64,000 nucleotides of DNA from Prorocentrum cordatum (taxonomy: Eukaryota; Sar; Dinophyceae; Prorocentrales; Prorocentraceae), in contig CAUYUJ010015263.1 in assembly GCA_963575745.1 (NCBI GenBank), forward strand, positions 280,044 through 344,043, read 5' to 3'. Of this stretch, positions 53,901 through 60,937 are shown one piece after another. Every line of letters begins with the position of its first letter. The stretch's first letter is position 1. The notes below the pieces were generated by a model. It was not told the origin of the DNA, ran no database searches, and saw only the letters and a list, made by a program, of their open reading frames with translations. Both the position numbers and the translations under genes were made by a program.

Positions 53901-55695
53901 CGAGGCCCAGGGCCTCCTTGATGCCCGCCCCCCTGCCGAGCACGGCCACGACCTGCGCCAGATCCTCCGGCGTCAGTGCGGCGAGGTCCGCGATGCTTTC
54001 CCCCAGACGCTGCTTGCGCACGAATAACCTAGCCGACTGAATGATAGCCTTTCTGCGCCAGAGGCAATACTGGGCCGTGAGCAGGTCCGCGTGGCGACGC
54101 CAGCGCGGCACGGGCGACTCAGACGCGGCGGGCGCCCGCGCAGCGTCGGGCGCGGGCGCCCGCGCAGCGTCGGGCGCCGAGACGTCGTCGGGGACCTCGT
54201 ACTCGAGCTCCTCGCGAGCCATGAGGCACCTGCACCACTCGTCGTACGTCAACTTCGCCTCCCTGTTGAGTCCGAAGACGCCGTCGCCGTAGGGAAACGC
54301 GACGGGGTCGAAAGCACTCCAGAAACCGGGGGAGAACATGCTGACAGGCTCGGTTCCAGTGGGCACGACGACCCGCACCGCGCGCCTCGCCCCCCCGCCC
54401 TCAGCGCCCCCGGCCGGCGCGCCGCCGCCGCCGCCGCCGCCACCGGCCGCGCGCTTCCCGGCGACTCCCGGAGGAGGCCGCGTGGCCTGAATCTTCTGCT
54501 CCGTCTGCTCCAGCTTCTTCGTGAGCGCCTCCTTGTTGCAGTTGGTGAGCGCCTTCGCAGCCTTGTGGGCCTCTTTCGCGGCTTCCGCCAAGCGCAGGTC
54601 GGAATCTCGGTCCTGGAAATTCTCCATGTCGTCGAACTGCCGCGTCAGTGCCTCCACACGCCGCTTCTCGCGCGCAATCACCTCCGCCTTCTGGAGGCTG
54701 AGGTGCACGGTCTGCCACTGCTTGTCCAGATCGGCCAGCATGTCGGCGTCCGCGACGGCGGCGCAGTACTCGCCCTCCTCGACACCCTCGCCGCCCTCTC
54801 CCTCACCAGCCTCGCCCTCGTCGCCCTCTGAATCCTCCCCGCCAGCGCCAGCCGCGTCCTCACCGGTGGGATCCCCGCACCCGCCCCCTGCCTCGCCCCC
54901 GCCGTCAGCCGCCGCGTTCGCTTCGCCCTCCGCGCTCGCTGCGCCTGCACTCGTCCGCTTCGGCGGGGCCGAGCCCGCGCCGGGCTGCACGGCATCGGCC
55001 GGGCCCTCCTGGCGAGCGTCGCCGCCCTTACCCCCCACGGCCACGCACGCCGCGAGACAGCGAGGCAGGCCCAGGAGCGAGGAGCCGTCGCCATCGCCGT
55101 CGCCCTCGGGGTCCGCAAAGTTTTGCGCGGCCTCTTCGTCCCACCGCACCGCGGCGAACTGCTCGTTCGTGTCGCGGAGGTACTCGTAAGCGCGCTTGAA
55201 ATCGGCGAGGGGCACGCCGAGCTCCTCCAATAGCGCCTTCTGCAGGGTGGCGGGGTCGGACCCCGCGAAGACAATCTGCACGAACTCGACGAGGTCGCTC
55301 TCCCGCGGCGGCAGCGACAGCACCTGCCGGCCGCCGTCCGCCTGCGGGAACGCCACGAAGTTCCCCACGTACGCCTTGATCTTCTGGTCGATCGGAGCCC
55401 ACTCACCAGAGTCGGCCTTGCAGTTGAACCGCCGCACGATGCCCCGCGCGATGGGCAGCAGAAGCTTCGCGCCCAGCGTGAGATTCCGCAGCGGCGGTGG
55501 CAGCCGACCGATCCAGAGATCGTTGGCCAGCGCGCAGGGCGGCATCGTGGGCAACCTCTTGGAGAGCGCGCCGTGACACCCTGCGCAGATGGGCACCTTC
55601 TGCTTCGCGTCGGCCACGAGCACCCCGTCTGACTGGCGCCTGTCAATCTTGAAGCACTTCTTGTGCAAGAGCCACAGCTTCCCGTCTGGGCCAGG
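44974..55695 (-). CDS. Helitron polyprotein, segment 5: Rep, Pif1-like helicase, USP protease
   Basis: About 3,570 codons ending at TGA 44,974. The open frame extends upstream to 56,181, but that part is an out-of-frame shadow of segment 4. In order: DUF6570-like region (KLWLLHKKCF, CAGCHGAL, ANDLWIGRLP; 55,430-55,690); acidic linker; coiled coil (54,490-54,745); Rep N-terminal FDPVAFPYGDG; HUH motif GGIHPHIHLW (about 53,420); Cys-rich insert (52,595-52,710); paired tyrosines in HYQTDYTTK (about 51,460); helicase Walker A GEGGTGKT (about 49,470); GDFYQLGPV (about 49,080) and YVMLSRVRV (about 48,070); USP protease (46,330-47,310); second Cys/His module (45,712-45,808); and a charged C-terminal helix. 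All core catalytic motifs are present. The helicase Walker B reads VEEVSM where DE is usual. No stop interrupts the frame. Confidence 0.8.
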   Translation of the reverse strand, partial: PGPDGKLWLLHKKCFKIDRRQSDGVLVADAKQKVPICAGCHGALSKRLPTMPPCALANDLWIGRLPPPLRNLTLGAKLLLPIARGIVRRFNCKADSGEWAPIDQKIKAYVGNFVAFPQADGGRQVLSLPPRESDLVEFVQIVFAGSDPATLQKALLEELGVPLADFKRAYEYLRDTNEQFAAVRWDEEAAQNFADPEGDGDGDGSSLLGLPRCLAACVAVGGKGGDARQEGPADAVQPGAGSAPPKRTSAGAASAEGEANAAADGGGEAGGGCGDPTGEDAAGAGGEDSEGDEGEAGEGEGGEGVEEGEYCAAVADADMLADLDKQWQTVHLSLQKAEVIAREKRRVEALTRQFDDMENFQDRDSDLRLAEAAKEAHKAAKALTNCNKEALTKKLEQTEQKIQATRPPPGVAGKRAAGGGGGGGGAPAGGAEGGGARRAVRVVVPTGTEPVSMFSPGFWSAFDPVAFPYGDGVFGLNREAKLTYDEWCRCLMAREELEYEVPDDVSAPDAARAPAPDAARAPAASESPVPRWRRHADLLTAQYCLWRRKAIIQSARLFVRKQRLGESIADLAALTPEDLAQVVAVLGRGAGIKEALGLEGLPRNVKSALRSMLLSNRDVVGSDAHRTTLRHISTSYTRLFGPPLVFTTPNIADTRNLMVSLMYEGASVQRWRLLEETAPVMPSTRDMLRRVAADPVSQAMVTNLMLELFLEHVVGVTRQRGATGVSDGVAATGACGAFGLVRAFFGPVESQGRGGIHPHIHLWRLHPMTGAFLAKLRAGDVEGLEERLRRWREAVLARVGSVQFDAAEEVGRQLGLDGPDRLPPLPLGPRDRRLAFADGKREESDLQLKCDTIAGASRRQLGKLCKRAYEEGRRSVRADNQLSTEELRNQVAAMMNVDLVEERAMLEQQPAIEGPLRQRPFAPLADPEPDPHEQRAQYPAVFGEPLTGAHVTLQPQYRRKPAYRVVRADGAAAMHFAECPGDEARTWARCFARDARKCIIRGHLHRCGPTCWKHKTNDDVPQHCKVCRLGFYHEYETAVYSHPSRKRPAAAFVWRRLRKGKDLVLPEDAKVQYACGPLEEGEWNPPGERLDLDDVPAEGYGPWPHRCNRYGRAGRVDVVRYHPYHGSTNPVGQVCLRSNLDVQCLDRVVLDLPGDDSVGGAPASDPVVPPPPEPGAFAEPVGEASDALAGAGTGGTGCDEGTGQSGGSTGSGASAAAQGGGGAAEGAARAAAAGGGRVPVGRRLGLPRGGGLLGGAPTTMDDPNAGDIWGFREEDDEPWDLADAYGLDPPPPPTPEFEDIAGFSAASCYDGSRPGFVFKKGEQGLGYYSDRRAERELPESAVETEPRSRAPGRAASRAAASGSPASSAPASPAAAAAAGASGSGPPGSLREHVLHSLEAVFMDAINMAHYQTDYTTKAGPIAGDLGVLHAQSTGLEWLRLQQKAEREADEAAEAEGEEDVDGARAAAAARRSGWGGVLDSARRTVIKLTTSSHRALLKKLPEMMFQMQYGHECYCSHDTWTLYCKGIVALAFQASSAVHQKKDDFWTDPRADHIEVDQPAAGEVDGEGGGGVMDALGEARATLHARVVDGVVGEGAAAGAAGGGQPEQEQQQGVEYSARLDHDMKMDWLHRGDREPLKSMGMYHYAMYVYTAQANPLHFDPQDFETYAFADTHPAAASRVQKLRVGAPFRVPKFFGFTMPSKEKEAEVNALFKSVIFRPLQPAEKGAAAWAPYRAGVDASGKHRPAWEEWWAKQVALSRQYEECERRAGKWFTIEDIDLNRGPDERPGYFAQRPSAAEFMARWTVQVATNLDVEAEAKGRPRTKIRPEAKDFEQPAELEAVGNRPAGEADEEEGAGAGGGALDGFAQEVDEGEADEAWAAHRQMPAHAVPDSQVPAVAQLELIRGSSQSLVYKNIFLDGYAKDHKPPPAAASTGRQTGFVGLELDDSQFEGGKAQQKEAFRYRKKGSEGLPGDGDGRGGLAGSAPAVLVPGRPPPPAVAGDAKRPRRARDIAERLFNEWATRADNPVTFNKEQKAVVALVVGQVEAIVACEEDLRSGKSPKPVEQMALLLHGEGGTGKTEVVKLLRRLLNEVFGAGSEIAVASSNSAARVIGGETIHSGFGLSGQQAMTIARLSGQKVDDIVDRMNDLKAVIVEEVSMVPPQLLGAASFRMCKARKAKYNCDVNLYMARGHMFGKVPIVMFLGDFYQLGPVSGKGRRSSLLQRESPEAPIHVRNGQSMFLDGVTHAMFLYETHRFKDLLVTPHAPCPFMPGFLKTMRQGKKFTAEQKRVVQGWVVRPGKNDRRLQDPHVKDGFEMGIAWEAVHRQMQYRAVREARDKGQMLLYVQAVDLPPKPFCEEHHKAMLQVPNVNNTGHLIGMCPLYIGMRVRLNVKLSAKHQIVQDAVGVVKDVRFHPQEFETPDADWREKKLHDAHRLGYYRCKRLPRGVLVEFDGLKKDFGFGQGVVQIAPHRASWEWNHHYDDDGERKLRKVKVTRYQIPLLPEKVRTVQTAQGLGMDAATMVLQKPMNMGADDWWLHLYVMLSRVRVAHRVLVYNLPPWDILQRGPPQYVREGVQRFEKKMGESFEIAKQWAQDYGWDVGDGPAARGAQESSSAPAPPPVPPPSPLGPSRDAGSSAGVGEGAGDDDDDDGSAPSDGEAAPAASVHTPLPSHALRPGQALTVPPAYIAPDAGPAGRGRGRGRGGDATGAGDAAAASSTGSAVSRGRGRAGGGRGAGRGAVVPRDLWGDMFRTAATVGDGAEPPELLPLDRDLCMAAYGVSQEDVTRELQWHCGHGSGVGIANLGNTCFVSAVAQVLLRLAPFRRLLHEHGQNCPLNTETCPVCALGAQAAALSVQGVGVDAVAPLATAARAGLFGQREFTEFDQQGRPKQCDASEFFLAALRAVTEAGYQVPTPHHGARTALQQHVCGIALRQRRRCDVCRASSDTGVIDSRLKLVPSELLGPDHRGACDLEDLIRLELRHIGGPGQGCPAHAHLSRAQREAAGVCQGIRVYTGNRWERSPPVLFVTVERVVTRADRSEWYDRRPVRFPQILRPVDAECEYDFSGVVVHQGESAKSGHYYACAAVGVNEYAKFDDEAVQPRTWAQIARDHQVHVGAYVFAYVRRAGPRGGGGGRAAAGSPGGASGSGGAGPSGAPPAPPTAPLGHAGGRAAGSAGSGDGGGGAASSAPAAPSAPPSAPAGQQASGGEPPGKRRRAGGGDPGAGDGDPGASGQPQQPLRRGKKRGLSPPALGSTGDEDDDAGRAAGVPSADPAPAGVQPGAGASLAGDEWRRFTPENIDTAKCMARTWADGAGGQCRSAPKQGCGDLCRQHFKQQHKDGWHGRVDGPIPEGKLKVFKEKNAGKAPRAAPAAEAGATGEGAGRAAVVTRAGAGSASGSGRGGAARAEAAPGGGHAGKAPRAAPAAEAGASGAPAGGPAEGRSAKVPASDGVAARAPTGGGDGAGGAGAPSAASALSSGEERGERGSRASTRDIAAAAAEDRARQEDPDERRQRLAIAEHNQRQDLIGEVVGAFVARREGVPVGIGRWTEERLRQTLRRLRGGGDDEPTIVAVSDAAL
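45419..45627. repeat. ~46 bp direct repeat in the Helitron C-terminus
   Basis: Two near-identical copies at 45,419-45,468 and 45,579-45,627 encode AGKAPRAAPAAEAGA twice, inside a low-complexity linker between the Cys/His module and the C-terminal helix. Confidence 0.8.
45712..45808 (-). other. Cys/His module, C-terminal copy
   Basis: The pattern KCMARTWADGAGGQCR … LCRQHF matches the copy in segment 4 (RCVARVW … GQCR … FCGSH): C-x-A-R-x-W, then QCR, then CxxH. It is probably zinc-binding. It is followed by GRVDGPIPEGKLKVF. Confidence 0.6.
46330..47310 (-). other. Ubiquitin-specific protease (C19) domain
   Basis: About 325 residues with the Cys box GIANLGNTCFVSAVAQ (catalytic Cys at about 47,284), the His box SGHYYACA (about 46,465) and the Asp in KFDDEAV (about 46,430). 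CPVC and CDVC pairs inside match the zinc knuckles common in USPs. A Cys/His/Asp catalytic set is therefore complete. USPs remove ubiquitin from proteins. In this context it may protect or process transposition proteins, which is inference. Confidence 0.88.
48020..49640 (-). other. Pif1-type helicase domain
   Basis: This is a superfamily 1B DNA helicase. It shows FNKEQKAVVALV near its start, Walker A GEGGTGKTEV, Walker B IVEEVSMV, motif III GDFYQLGPV, and the late motifs QTAQGLGMDAATMVL and YVMLSRVRVAHRVLV. It follows the Rep domain at the usual place for a Helitron RepHel protein. Confidence 0.9.
51440..54310 (-). other. Helitron HUH Rep domain
   Basis: Rep nicks and joins DNA at the element ends. 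Seen here: FDPVAFPYGDG and FTTPNIADTRN (family N-terminal signatures), HPHIHLW (the two metal-binding histidines) and Y-x3-Y-x2-K in HYQTDYTTK (the two catalytic tyrosines). About 650 residues separate the HUH motif from the tyrosines, far more than in ordinary Helitrons. The extra length is a Cys-rich block (RCGPTCWKHK … CKVCRLGF) and a disordered Gly/Ala/Ser stretch. Confidence 0.8.
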
Positions 55696-57812
55696 TCGCG
55701 CACTGCGGACGCCTCCAGCTCCTCGAGGGGGATGCCGCCCGGGCGCTCGACGCCGTTGGGGCCCTCGCGCACGAAGCGCCACCGAGCGTGGTACCGTGCC
55801 GGGTCCAGCAGCGCGTGGGCGCGCTGCCGCTGCGTCAGGCGCATGGCCTGCGCCTGCGCGCCCGCGGCCTCGGATGCCTCTCCCCTCGCCGCCTCGAGCT
55901 CGGCGCGCGCGGGCGGCTTCGGCACCTGGTCGCAGAGCAGCGAACGCTCCCCGGCGCCGTCCGGCTGCTGCCAGAAGTGCACGCGCTGCAGCTCGTCCGC
56001 CCAGTGGAGACGAGCGCAGACGCAGCACGCGACCCTCGAGCGCACGGCGCGGCGACTCTGCCCGGGCTCGGGCCCCTCGACGTCCGACGCCGCCGGCGCA
56101 GCGCCCAGCGCGTCCAAGTCCACGGGCGGCATGTCCACGCCCGCGGGCGGCACGGCCCCGTCCGCGCCTGGCGGCTTCCACCAGGCGCGCGGCGCGTCCG
56201 GCGCGGCAGCGGCGGCGGCGGCCTCCCCCGAGTCGGCGGGCGCTGCGCAGGCCGGCCAGTCGTGAGACCCCGTGACGAGGTGCTCAGAGAAGGCCTCCAC
56301 GCACTGCCGCCACTCCTGGGGCCTCACGGGCCGCACGTCGTCGTCCTGCTGGGGCCACTGCTCGGCCAGGTAGAACAAGCGCTTCCTATACTCCGGCCAC
56401 CCGTGGTGCTTTTCGTGCACGTGCGTCATGAAGCCGGCATGCGTGGCGAAGTTCTTGTCGCAGAGGCGGCACGGGAACGGCGGGAGAGCCTCCGGGGCCT
56501 CTTTAAATGCCCGCAGAGGACGGCGCTCGCCACACGGGAGGGCCACATACTCGGGCTGGAGCCTGGGCACGCGCGCCTTGCGAGCGGCAGCGATGGCCGG
56601 GGTCGGCGCGGGCGGGGCGCCGCCGGCATCCGTCTCGCGCTTCCGCGCCTCCTTCACGGCCAAGCCATACCGTTCCGGGCACTCGCGCGTCAGGGAACTG
56701 TGGCGCTGGTCCGGGTCCCACTCCCCAAAAGGTCGCTGCTCGGGTCTGCCGTGGCTCCCACAGAACTGCCCTTCGCCTTTGCAAGAATGCCGGCACTGCC
56801 CGAGCACGTGCACGCCCCGGTGCGCGTGCCAGACGCGCGCGACGCACCTGCCAGCGACGCACGGCGCGGGGTCCAGGAGCCAGGCCGGCAAGGTGCCCTC
56901 CTCGCTCACGTGGGGGTCATCCAGAGCCACGTTCACCTCCACGCCCCCTGCCTTCACTGTCTTCCCTCTGAGACGCTCCTCCTCTTCCTTCCGCAGCCGC
57001 TCCTGCTGCAACCGCTCCTGGTCCCTTCTCGCCGCCCCGCGAGTCCGCGGCCCTGGGCCCTCGGGGGCTTGCCTCTTGGGTCCGCCGCCGAGCAGCCGAC
57101 CCGCGCCCCCGCCCGCGCCCCCGTCGCCGTCGCCGCCCGCGCCACCGTCGCCCGGCCCCTGCGCACCAGAGCCCGACCCCGACGCTGGTCCACCGTTCGC
57201 ACCGCTGCCCGAAGAGGACCCGCCGCCGCCGCCGCCGCCCCCGGAAGAGTCGTCGCCGCCGCCCCCTCCTCCCACCACCTCATCCCCGCACCCCGCCAGC
57301 CGCAGCCATTGGCTGCATGTCCGGTCCAACCAGATGCGCACGAATTCCTGCGAATACTTCGTCGCCACCCTTGCAACACCCCGCGCGAGCTTCGCTTCCT
57401 TGAAATCGGGCTCCCCGCGCCGATCGGCGAACGCGTCCGGCCAGACACCGCCGTGACGGGCACGGAAATCGTCGAGGGCAATCAGAACGTCCTTATCATT
57501 CTTTGCGGCCGCGTCGTCCTTCTCCACCGCGGCGAGCAACGCGGGATCCCTCTCGAGCGCAGCGAGCAGGCGCTGCTGGTCCAGGTCCCAGTGCCCCGCG
57601 GCGAGGTTCCACGTCAAGCCCACGCCCGCCCGCTCCCGGCGCACGAAAGCCGCCACCTGCCGCGCCGCCTGAGGCTTCAGCTTGAGGAGCTGCTGCCAGA
57701 CGGGCCACTCGGGGATCGCCTGCGGCTTCAGGTCCGCCAAGTACACGGGCGGCTTCAGGTCGCCACTCGGGGACCGCCGCGCGCCCTCGGCGGCCTCCAC
57801 CCTGTACATATG
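55690..57812 (-). CDS. Helitron polyprotein, segment 4: Cys/His module and C2H2 finger
   Basis: The frame can start at ATG 57,812 (MYRVEAAEG), overlapping segment 3, or be reached by a -1 shift. It carries a charged region of unknown fold (WPVWQQLLKLKP, EFVRIWLDRTCSQWL), a long Gly/Ser-rich disordered stretch, and a Cys/His module at about 56,760-56,865 (RCVARVW … GQCR … FCGSH). A classic C2H2 finger follows at about 56,415-56,478 (CRLCDKNFATHAGFMTHVHEKH pattern, described by its C-x2-C and H-x4-H spacing). There is also a further CCVC pair at about 56,025. The useful reading leaves this frame near 55,695, where ggcccagacggg needs one extra C to run into APDGKLWLL. The open frame itself continues out of register to 54,678. 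Confidence 0.6.
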
Positions 57813-60800
57813 TCGCGGTCGCCCTCGAGCTGCTGCAAGCGCGCGGCCAGGGCGTCGCCCATGCGAGCGACGCCGCCGCGCGCGCGGCACCAGGCCCGCA
57901 ACAGCCAGAGCTCCGCGGGCACGTCGCCCGGCTCGCCCGTGTAGTAGCCGCGCCGCCCCTGGGGGAACGTGTCGGCGGCGAAACCCGACTCCACGGCCTC
58001 GGAGAAGAACGCACGGCCAGGGCCGGCCCACGCTTTCGGGATACCGAAGACGCGCGGCCAGGGCGCCAGCCTGCTCCCGTCGGGCCCCGCGCGCTGGTAC
58101 CACGGCTCCAGAGCGTGTCGCTGGTCCAGCTGCACGCTCGCTTCGCAGTTGTCCTGGTGGAAGCACTCGTCCTCCAGCAGCAGACCACGGAACTCAGCGA
58201 ATCCGTTCTCCCCCCCCGCCGCGCACCGGGCCGCCTGCGCGCGCTTCCTGGCGCGGGCGCGCTCCGCCTCCACCGCCTCGCGCTTCATCACCGCCTGGCT
58301 AGGCAGCTTCTTCGGCGCGAAATGCAACCTCTTACACCAACCATCGACCTCTCCGTCGGTCAGCTCCCGCGCGCTCTCGAAATCCTGCTGGCACTTGTAG
58401 CAGAGGAAATCGGAGGGCAGGCGCAAGAGCACGCTGCCGTGCACCGGGGCGCCAGGAGCGCCGCCCAGCCGCGCCTGCTCTGCGTACCGCGCCTGGCGCG
58501 TCGCCTCGCGCACCTCCCCCGGCCTCCAGACCTCGCCCTCGGCGGCGTCCAGCGATGGCAGCAGCGGCGCGCAGACAGGCCCCGGCTTGCCGTCGTCGCG
58601 GAGCGGCGCGCGCCAGCGCAGCGGCTCGCGACGGCAGCAGACCCAGACCTCGCGCTCCACGCCCTCCTGTTCGAGCCGTTGGAGCAGGCGCTGCCACTGC
58701 TCCCAGGGCTCCCGCACGTCCGAATTGGGCACGGGCGTGCGGCGCAGCAGCTCGGGGTCGGCCCTGCGCAGGCGCCGGATCGCCTGCGACCGCGCCACGT
58801 TGTCCTGCGCCGTGGCCGCGTCGAGCCCCAGGGCGACGTCCCGCAGCCGCTCCAGCTCCGCCACCTGCCGCTGCAGCTCCGCGTCCGGGGCCTCCCCCGC
58901 GAAGAACCTGGGCGCGACGGGCACATACGACAGCATGCAGGTCGCCAGCACGTACCGCACGAAATCCTCGTGCTCCTCGTCGATGACCGTGGGGAGCTCC
59001 TCCTCGTCCGCCATGCCCCGCGGCTCCTCCTCCGCGTCCGCCATCTCTGCGTCCCCCTTCTCCTGCTCCCTCCGCTCCTCGTCGCCCTGCTCCTGCTCCT
59101 GCTCCTCCTGCTCCTGCTCCTCCTCACCCTGGTCCTCTTCCTCCTGCTCCTCTTCTTCCTCCTCCTCATCCTCCTCCCCGAGCGCCTCGCGGCGCGGCTC
59201 TTCGGCCGCCAGCGCGGCCATGGCTTCGCGGACCCGCCTGTCTTTCGCCAAGGCAACGAAGACGTCGAGCCCGAGCGGGGCGCCCTGCAGCGCGTCCACG
59301 TGCTCCAGCAGGGCGCCCACGAGCGCGGTCTTCACCCGCCGAGCCAGCGCCCTGTCTGCCCTCTGGAACCTAGCGAACATATCCGCCGTGACCTCCGCGC
59401 GCCGCTCCTCCGCGAGGCAGTCGGCCGGGTCCTCCTCCTCCTCCTGCTCCTCCTCCTCCTCGCCGAAAGCCTCCGCCTCATCCTCGGCCGCGCGATGCAG
59501 CAGCTCCTGCCGCCGCGCCTCGAGCGCCCGCGCCTCCGCCTCCCTGCTCTCGAAATCGCGCCGCGCGGCGGCCGCCTGCGCGTACTTCTGCCGCAGCGCG
59601 TCGAAGGTCGCGGGCGCGTTGAAGGACGCCGCGCGGCCCTTCCGCTCGTGGTTCGCGATGAAATTTGCCAGCCTGCGCTCCTCGTCATCCTCCGCCTTCT
59701 CCACCGGCATCCTCTGGTGCTCCTCGCACCACGCCTCCAGCGCCTGGACCTGGATGAGATCCGCGTCCAGCGCCGCCTCCAGCTGCGCGCGCCAGCCCTC
59801 GTCCAGGCCCTCGACGCCACGCGCTCGGACGTGCTCCACCCAACGCGCGAGCAGATGCTCCTGCGGATCGTCGTCGTGACCGAAGCGCTGCGGCCCTCGC
59901 CGGTGCCTCCCCACGAAAGCCTTCACCTCGAGCACGCGCTCCTGCGCCGTCCGCCGCTGCCACGCGCGCCTGTTCACCAATGCATTGAACCGCTCCTTGT
60001 TCTCATCATCCAACTCGTAGTGGCCAGTGCTGACATTATTGATCCACCGCGCTAGCTTCTTCTCCTCCTCGTCCTCTGCCCCCTGCTTCGGCAGCTCGTC
60101 GAGCACCTCCACGTGCTCCTCGATGCGGTCCAGCATCGCGCGGGCGCGCGCGCGCCTCTCCTCCCGCCGGTCCACGAGCCCGTCGAACCGCGCGCGCCGC
60201 TCGGGGGTCAGCACATGCTGTCCATCGCACACGTGATGGACCCACTGTCCAAGCGCGGACTCCTTCTGCGCTGGAACGCAGCCGTGCTCGTCCACGTGCC
60301 TCGCCAGCTCGCCCAGCATCTCCTCGGAATGGTCCCGCGATCGCGCCTCCGCGCCAGCAAGCCGCACACCGCTCATGTCGATGCCCAGGTGCGCCGCGAG
60401 CGCGGCCCTGTACACCTCAATGTCCAATCGCTTGCGCTCCGAGCCAACCCAGCGCCGCGAGGACGGCACTCCAGCCTCGCGGTCGCCCCGCAATCGCGCA
60501 GCCAACTTTTCCAATTCAGCGAAACTCATCCGGGCCAACGCCGCCGCGTCCACTCCGTCGCGCGCGCTCCCGCGAGCGCCCTGCACCCCTGCGGCACCCT
60601 GCTCCACGCGGCGCTTCGGCGCCCCGCCCCGCAGCGCGCCGCGCCCCGCAGCCGCGCGCGGTGACCGCGAAACCGAGCTCGAACGCCCGTGAGCGACGAC
60701 GCGACACCACGGCGCGCTCTCGGCTCCCCCCCACTCCCCGTCACCAGAACCCACCGACTCCTCCACCGCGCACACGTGGCCACCGTCGAGCCACAGCAGA

Positions 60801-60937
60801 GCACCGGCGCAGAAGCCCGCCGCGTGCCCCAGCGCCCACGCCACACGCCCTCCCTCCTGCGCTCCGAACGCTTCCACAGATTCCGCAGAGAACACGCGCA
60901 CAGCAGGAAGCGGGAGCGCAAGTGCTGGACGACGACC
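57755..60937 (-). CDS. Helitron polyprotein, segment 3: four HA-like repeats and acidic region
   Basis: The frame is continuous from the TGA at 60,938 to TGA at 57,755. Four repeats resemble the helicase-associated (HA) domain, a small three-helix DNA-binding unit: about 60,180-60,330 (HVDEHGCVP…LGQWVHHV), 59,965-60,140 (LARWINNVSTG), 59,770-59,945 (LLARWVEHVRARG) and 59,580-59,765 (EEHQRMPVEK…LANFIANHERKG). They are followed by two Glu-rich tracts (59,425-59,475 and 59,058-59,185) and a CxxC pair (LCYKCQQDF, about 58,390). An internal ATG before SFAELEKLAARL (about 60,530) could be an alternative start. The last ~20 codons before the stop look out of frame, and segment 4 overlaps them by 58 bases. 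Confidence 0.65.
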   Translation of the reverse strand, partial: GRRPALALPLPAVRVFSAESVEAFGAQEGGRVAWALGHAAGFCAGALLWLDGGHVCAVEESVGSGDGEWGGAESAPWCRVVAHGRSSSVSRSPRAAAGRGALRGGAPKRRVEQGAAGVQGARGSARDGVDAAALARMSFAELEKLAARLRGDREAGVPSSRRWVGSERKRLDIEVYRAALAAHLGIDMSGVRLAGAEARSRDHSEEMLGELARHVDEHGCVPAQKESALGQWVHHVCDGQHVLTPERRARFDGLVDRREERRARARAMLDRIEEHVEVLDELPKQGAEDEEEKKLARWINNVSTGHYELDDENKERFNALVNRRAWQRRTAQERVLEVKAFVGRHRRGPQRFGHDDDPQEHLLARWVEHVRARGVEGLDEGWRAQLEAALDADLIQVQALEAWCEEHQRMPVEKAEDDEERRLANFIANHERKGRAASFNAPATFDALRQKYAQAAAARRDFESREAEARALEARRQELLHRAAEDEAEAFGEEEEEQEEEEDPADCLAEERRAEVTADMFARFQRADRALARRVKTALVGALLEHVDALQGAPLGLDVFVALAKDRRVREAMAALAAEEPRREALGEEDEEEEEEEQEEEDQGEEEQEQEEQEQEQGDEERREQEKGDAEMADAEEEPRGMADEEELPTVIDEEHEDFVRYVLATCMLSYVPVAPRFFAGEAPDAELQRQVAELERLRDVALGLDAATAQDNVARSQAIRRLRRADPELLRRTPVPNSDVREPWEQWQRLLQRLEQEGVEREVWVCCRREPLRWRAPLRDDGKPGPVCAPLLPSLDAAEGEVWRPGEVREATRQARYAEQARLGGAPGAPVHGSVLLRLPSDFLCYKCQQDFESARELTDGEVDGWCKRLHFAPKKLPSQAVMKREAVEAERARARKRAQAARCAAGGENGFAEFRGLLLEDECFHQDNCEASVQLDQRHALEPWYQRAGPDGSRLAPWPRVFGIPKAWAGPGRAFFSEAVESGFAADTFPQGRRGYYTGEPGDVPAELWLLRAWCRARGGVARMGDALAARLQQLEGDRDICTGWRPPRARGGPRVAT

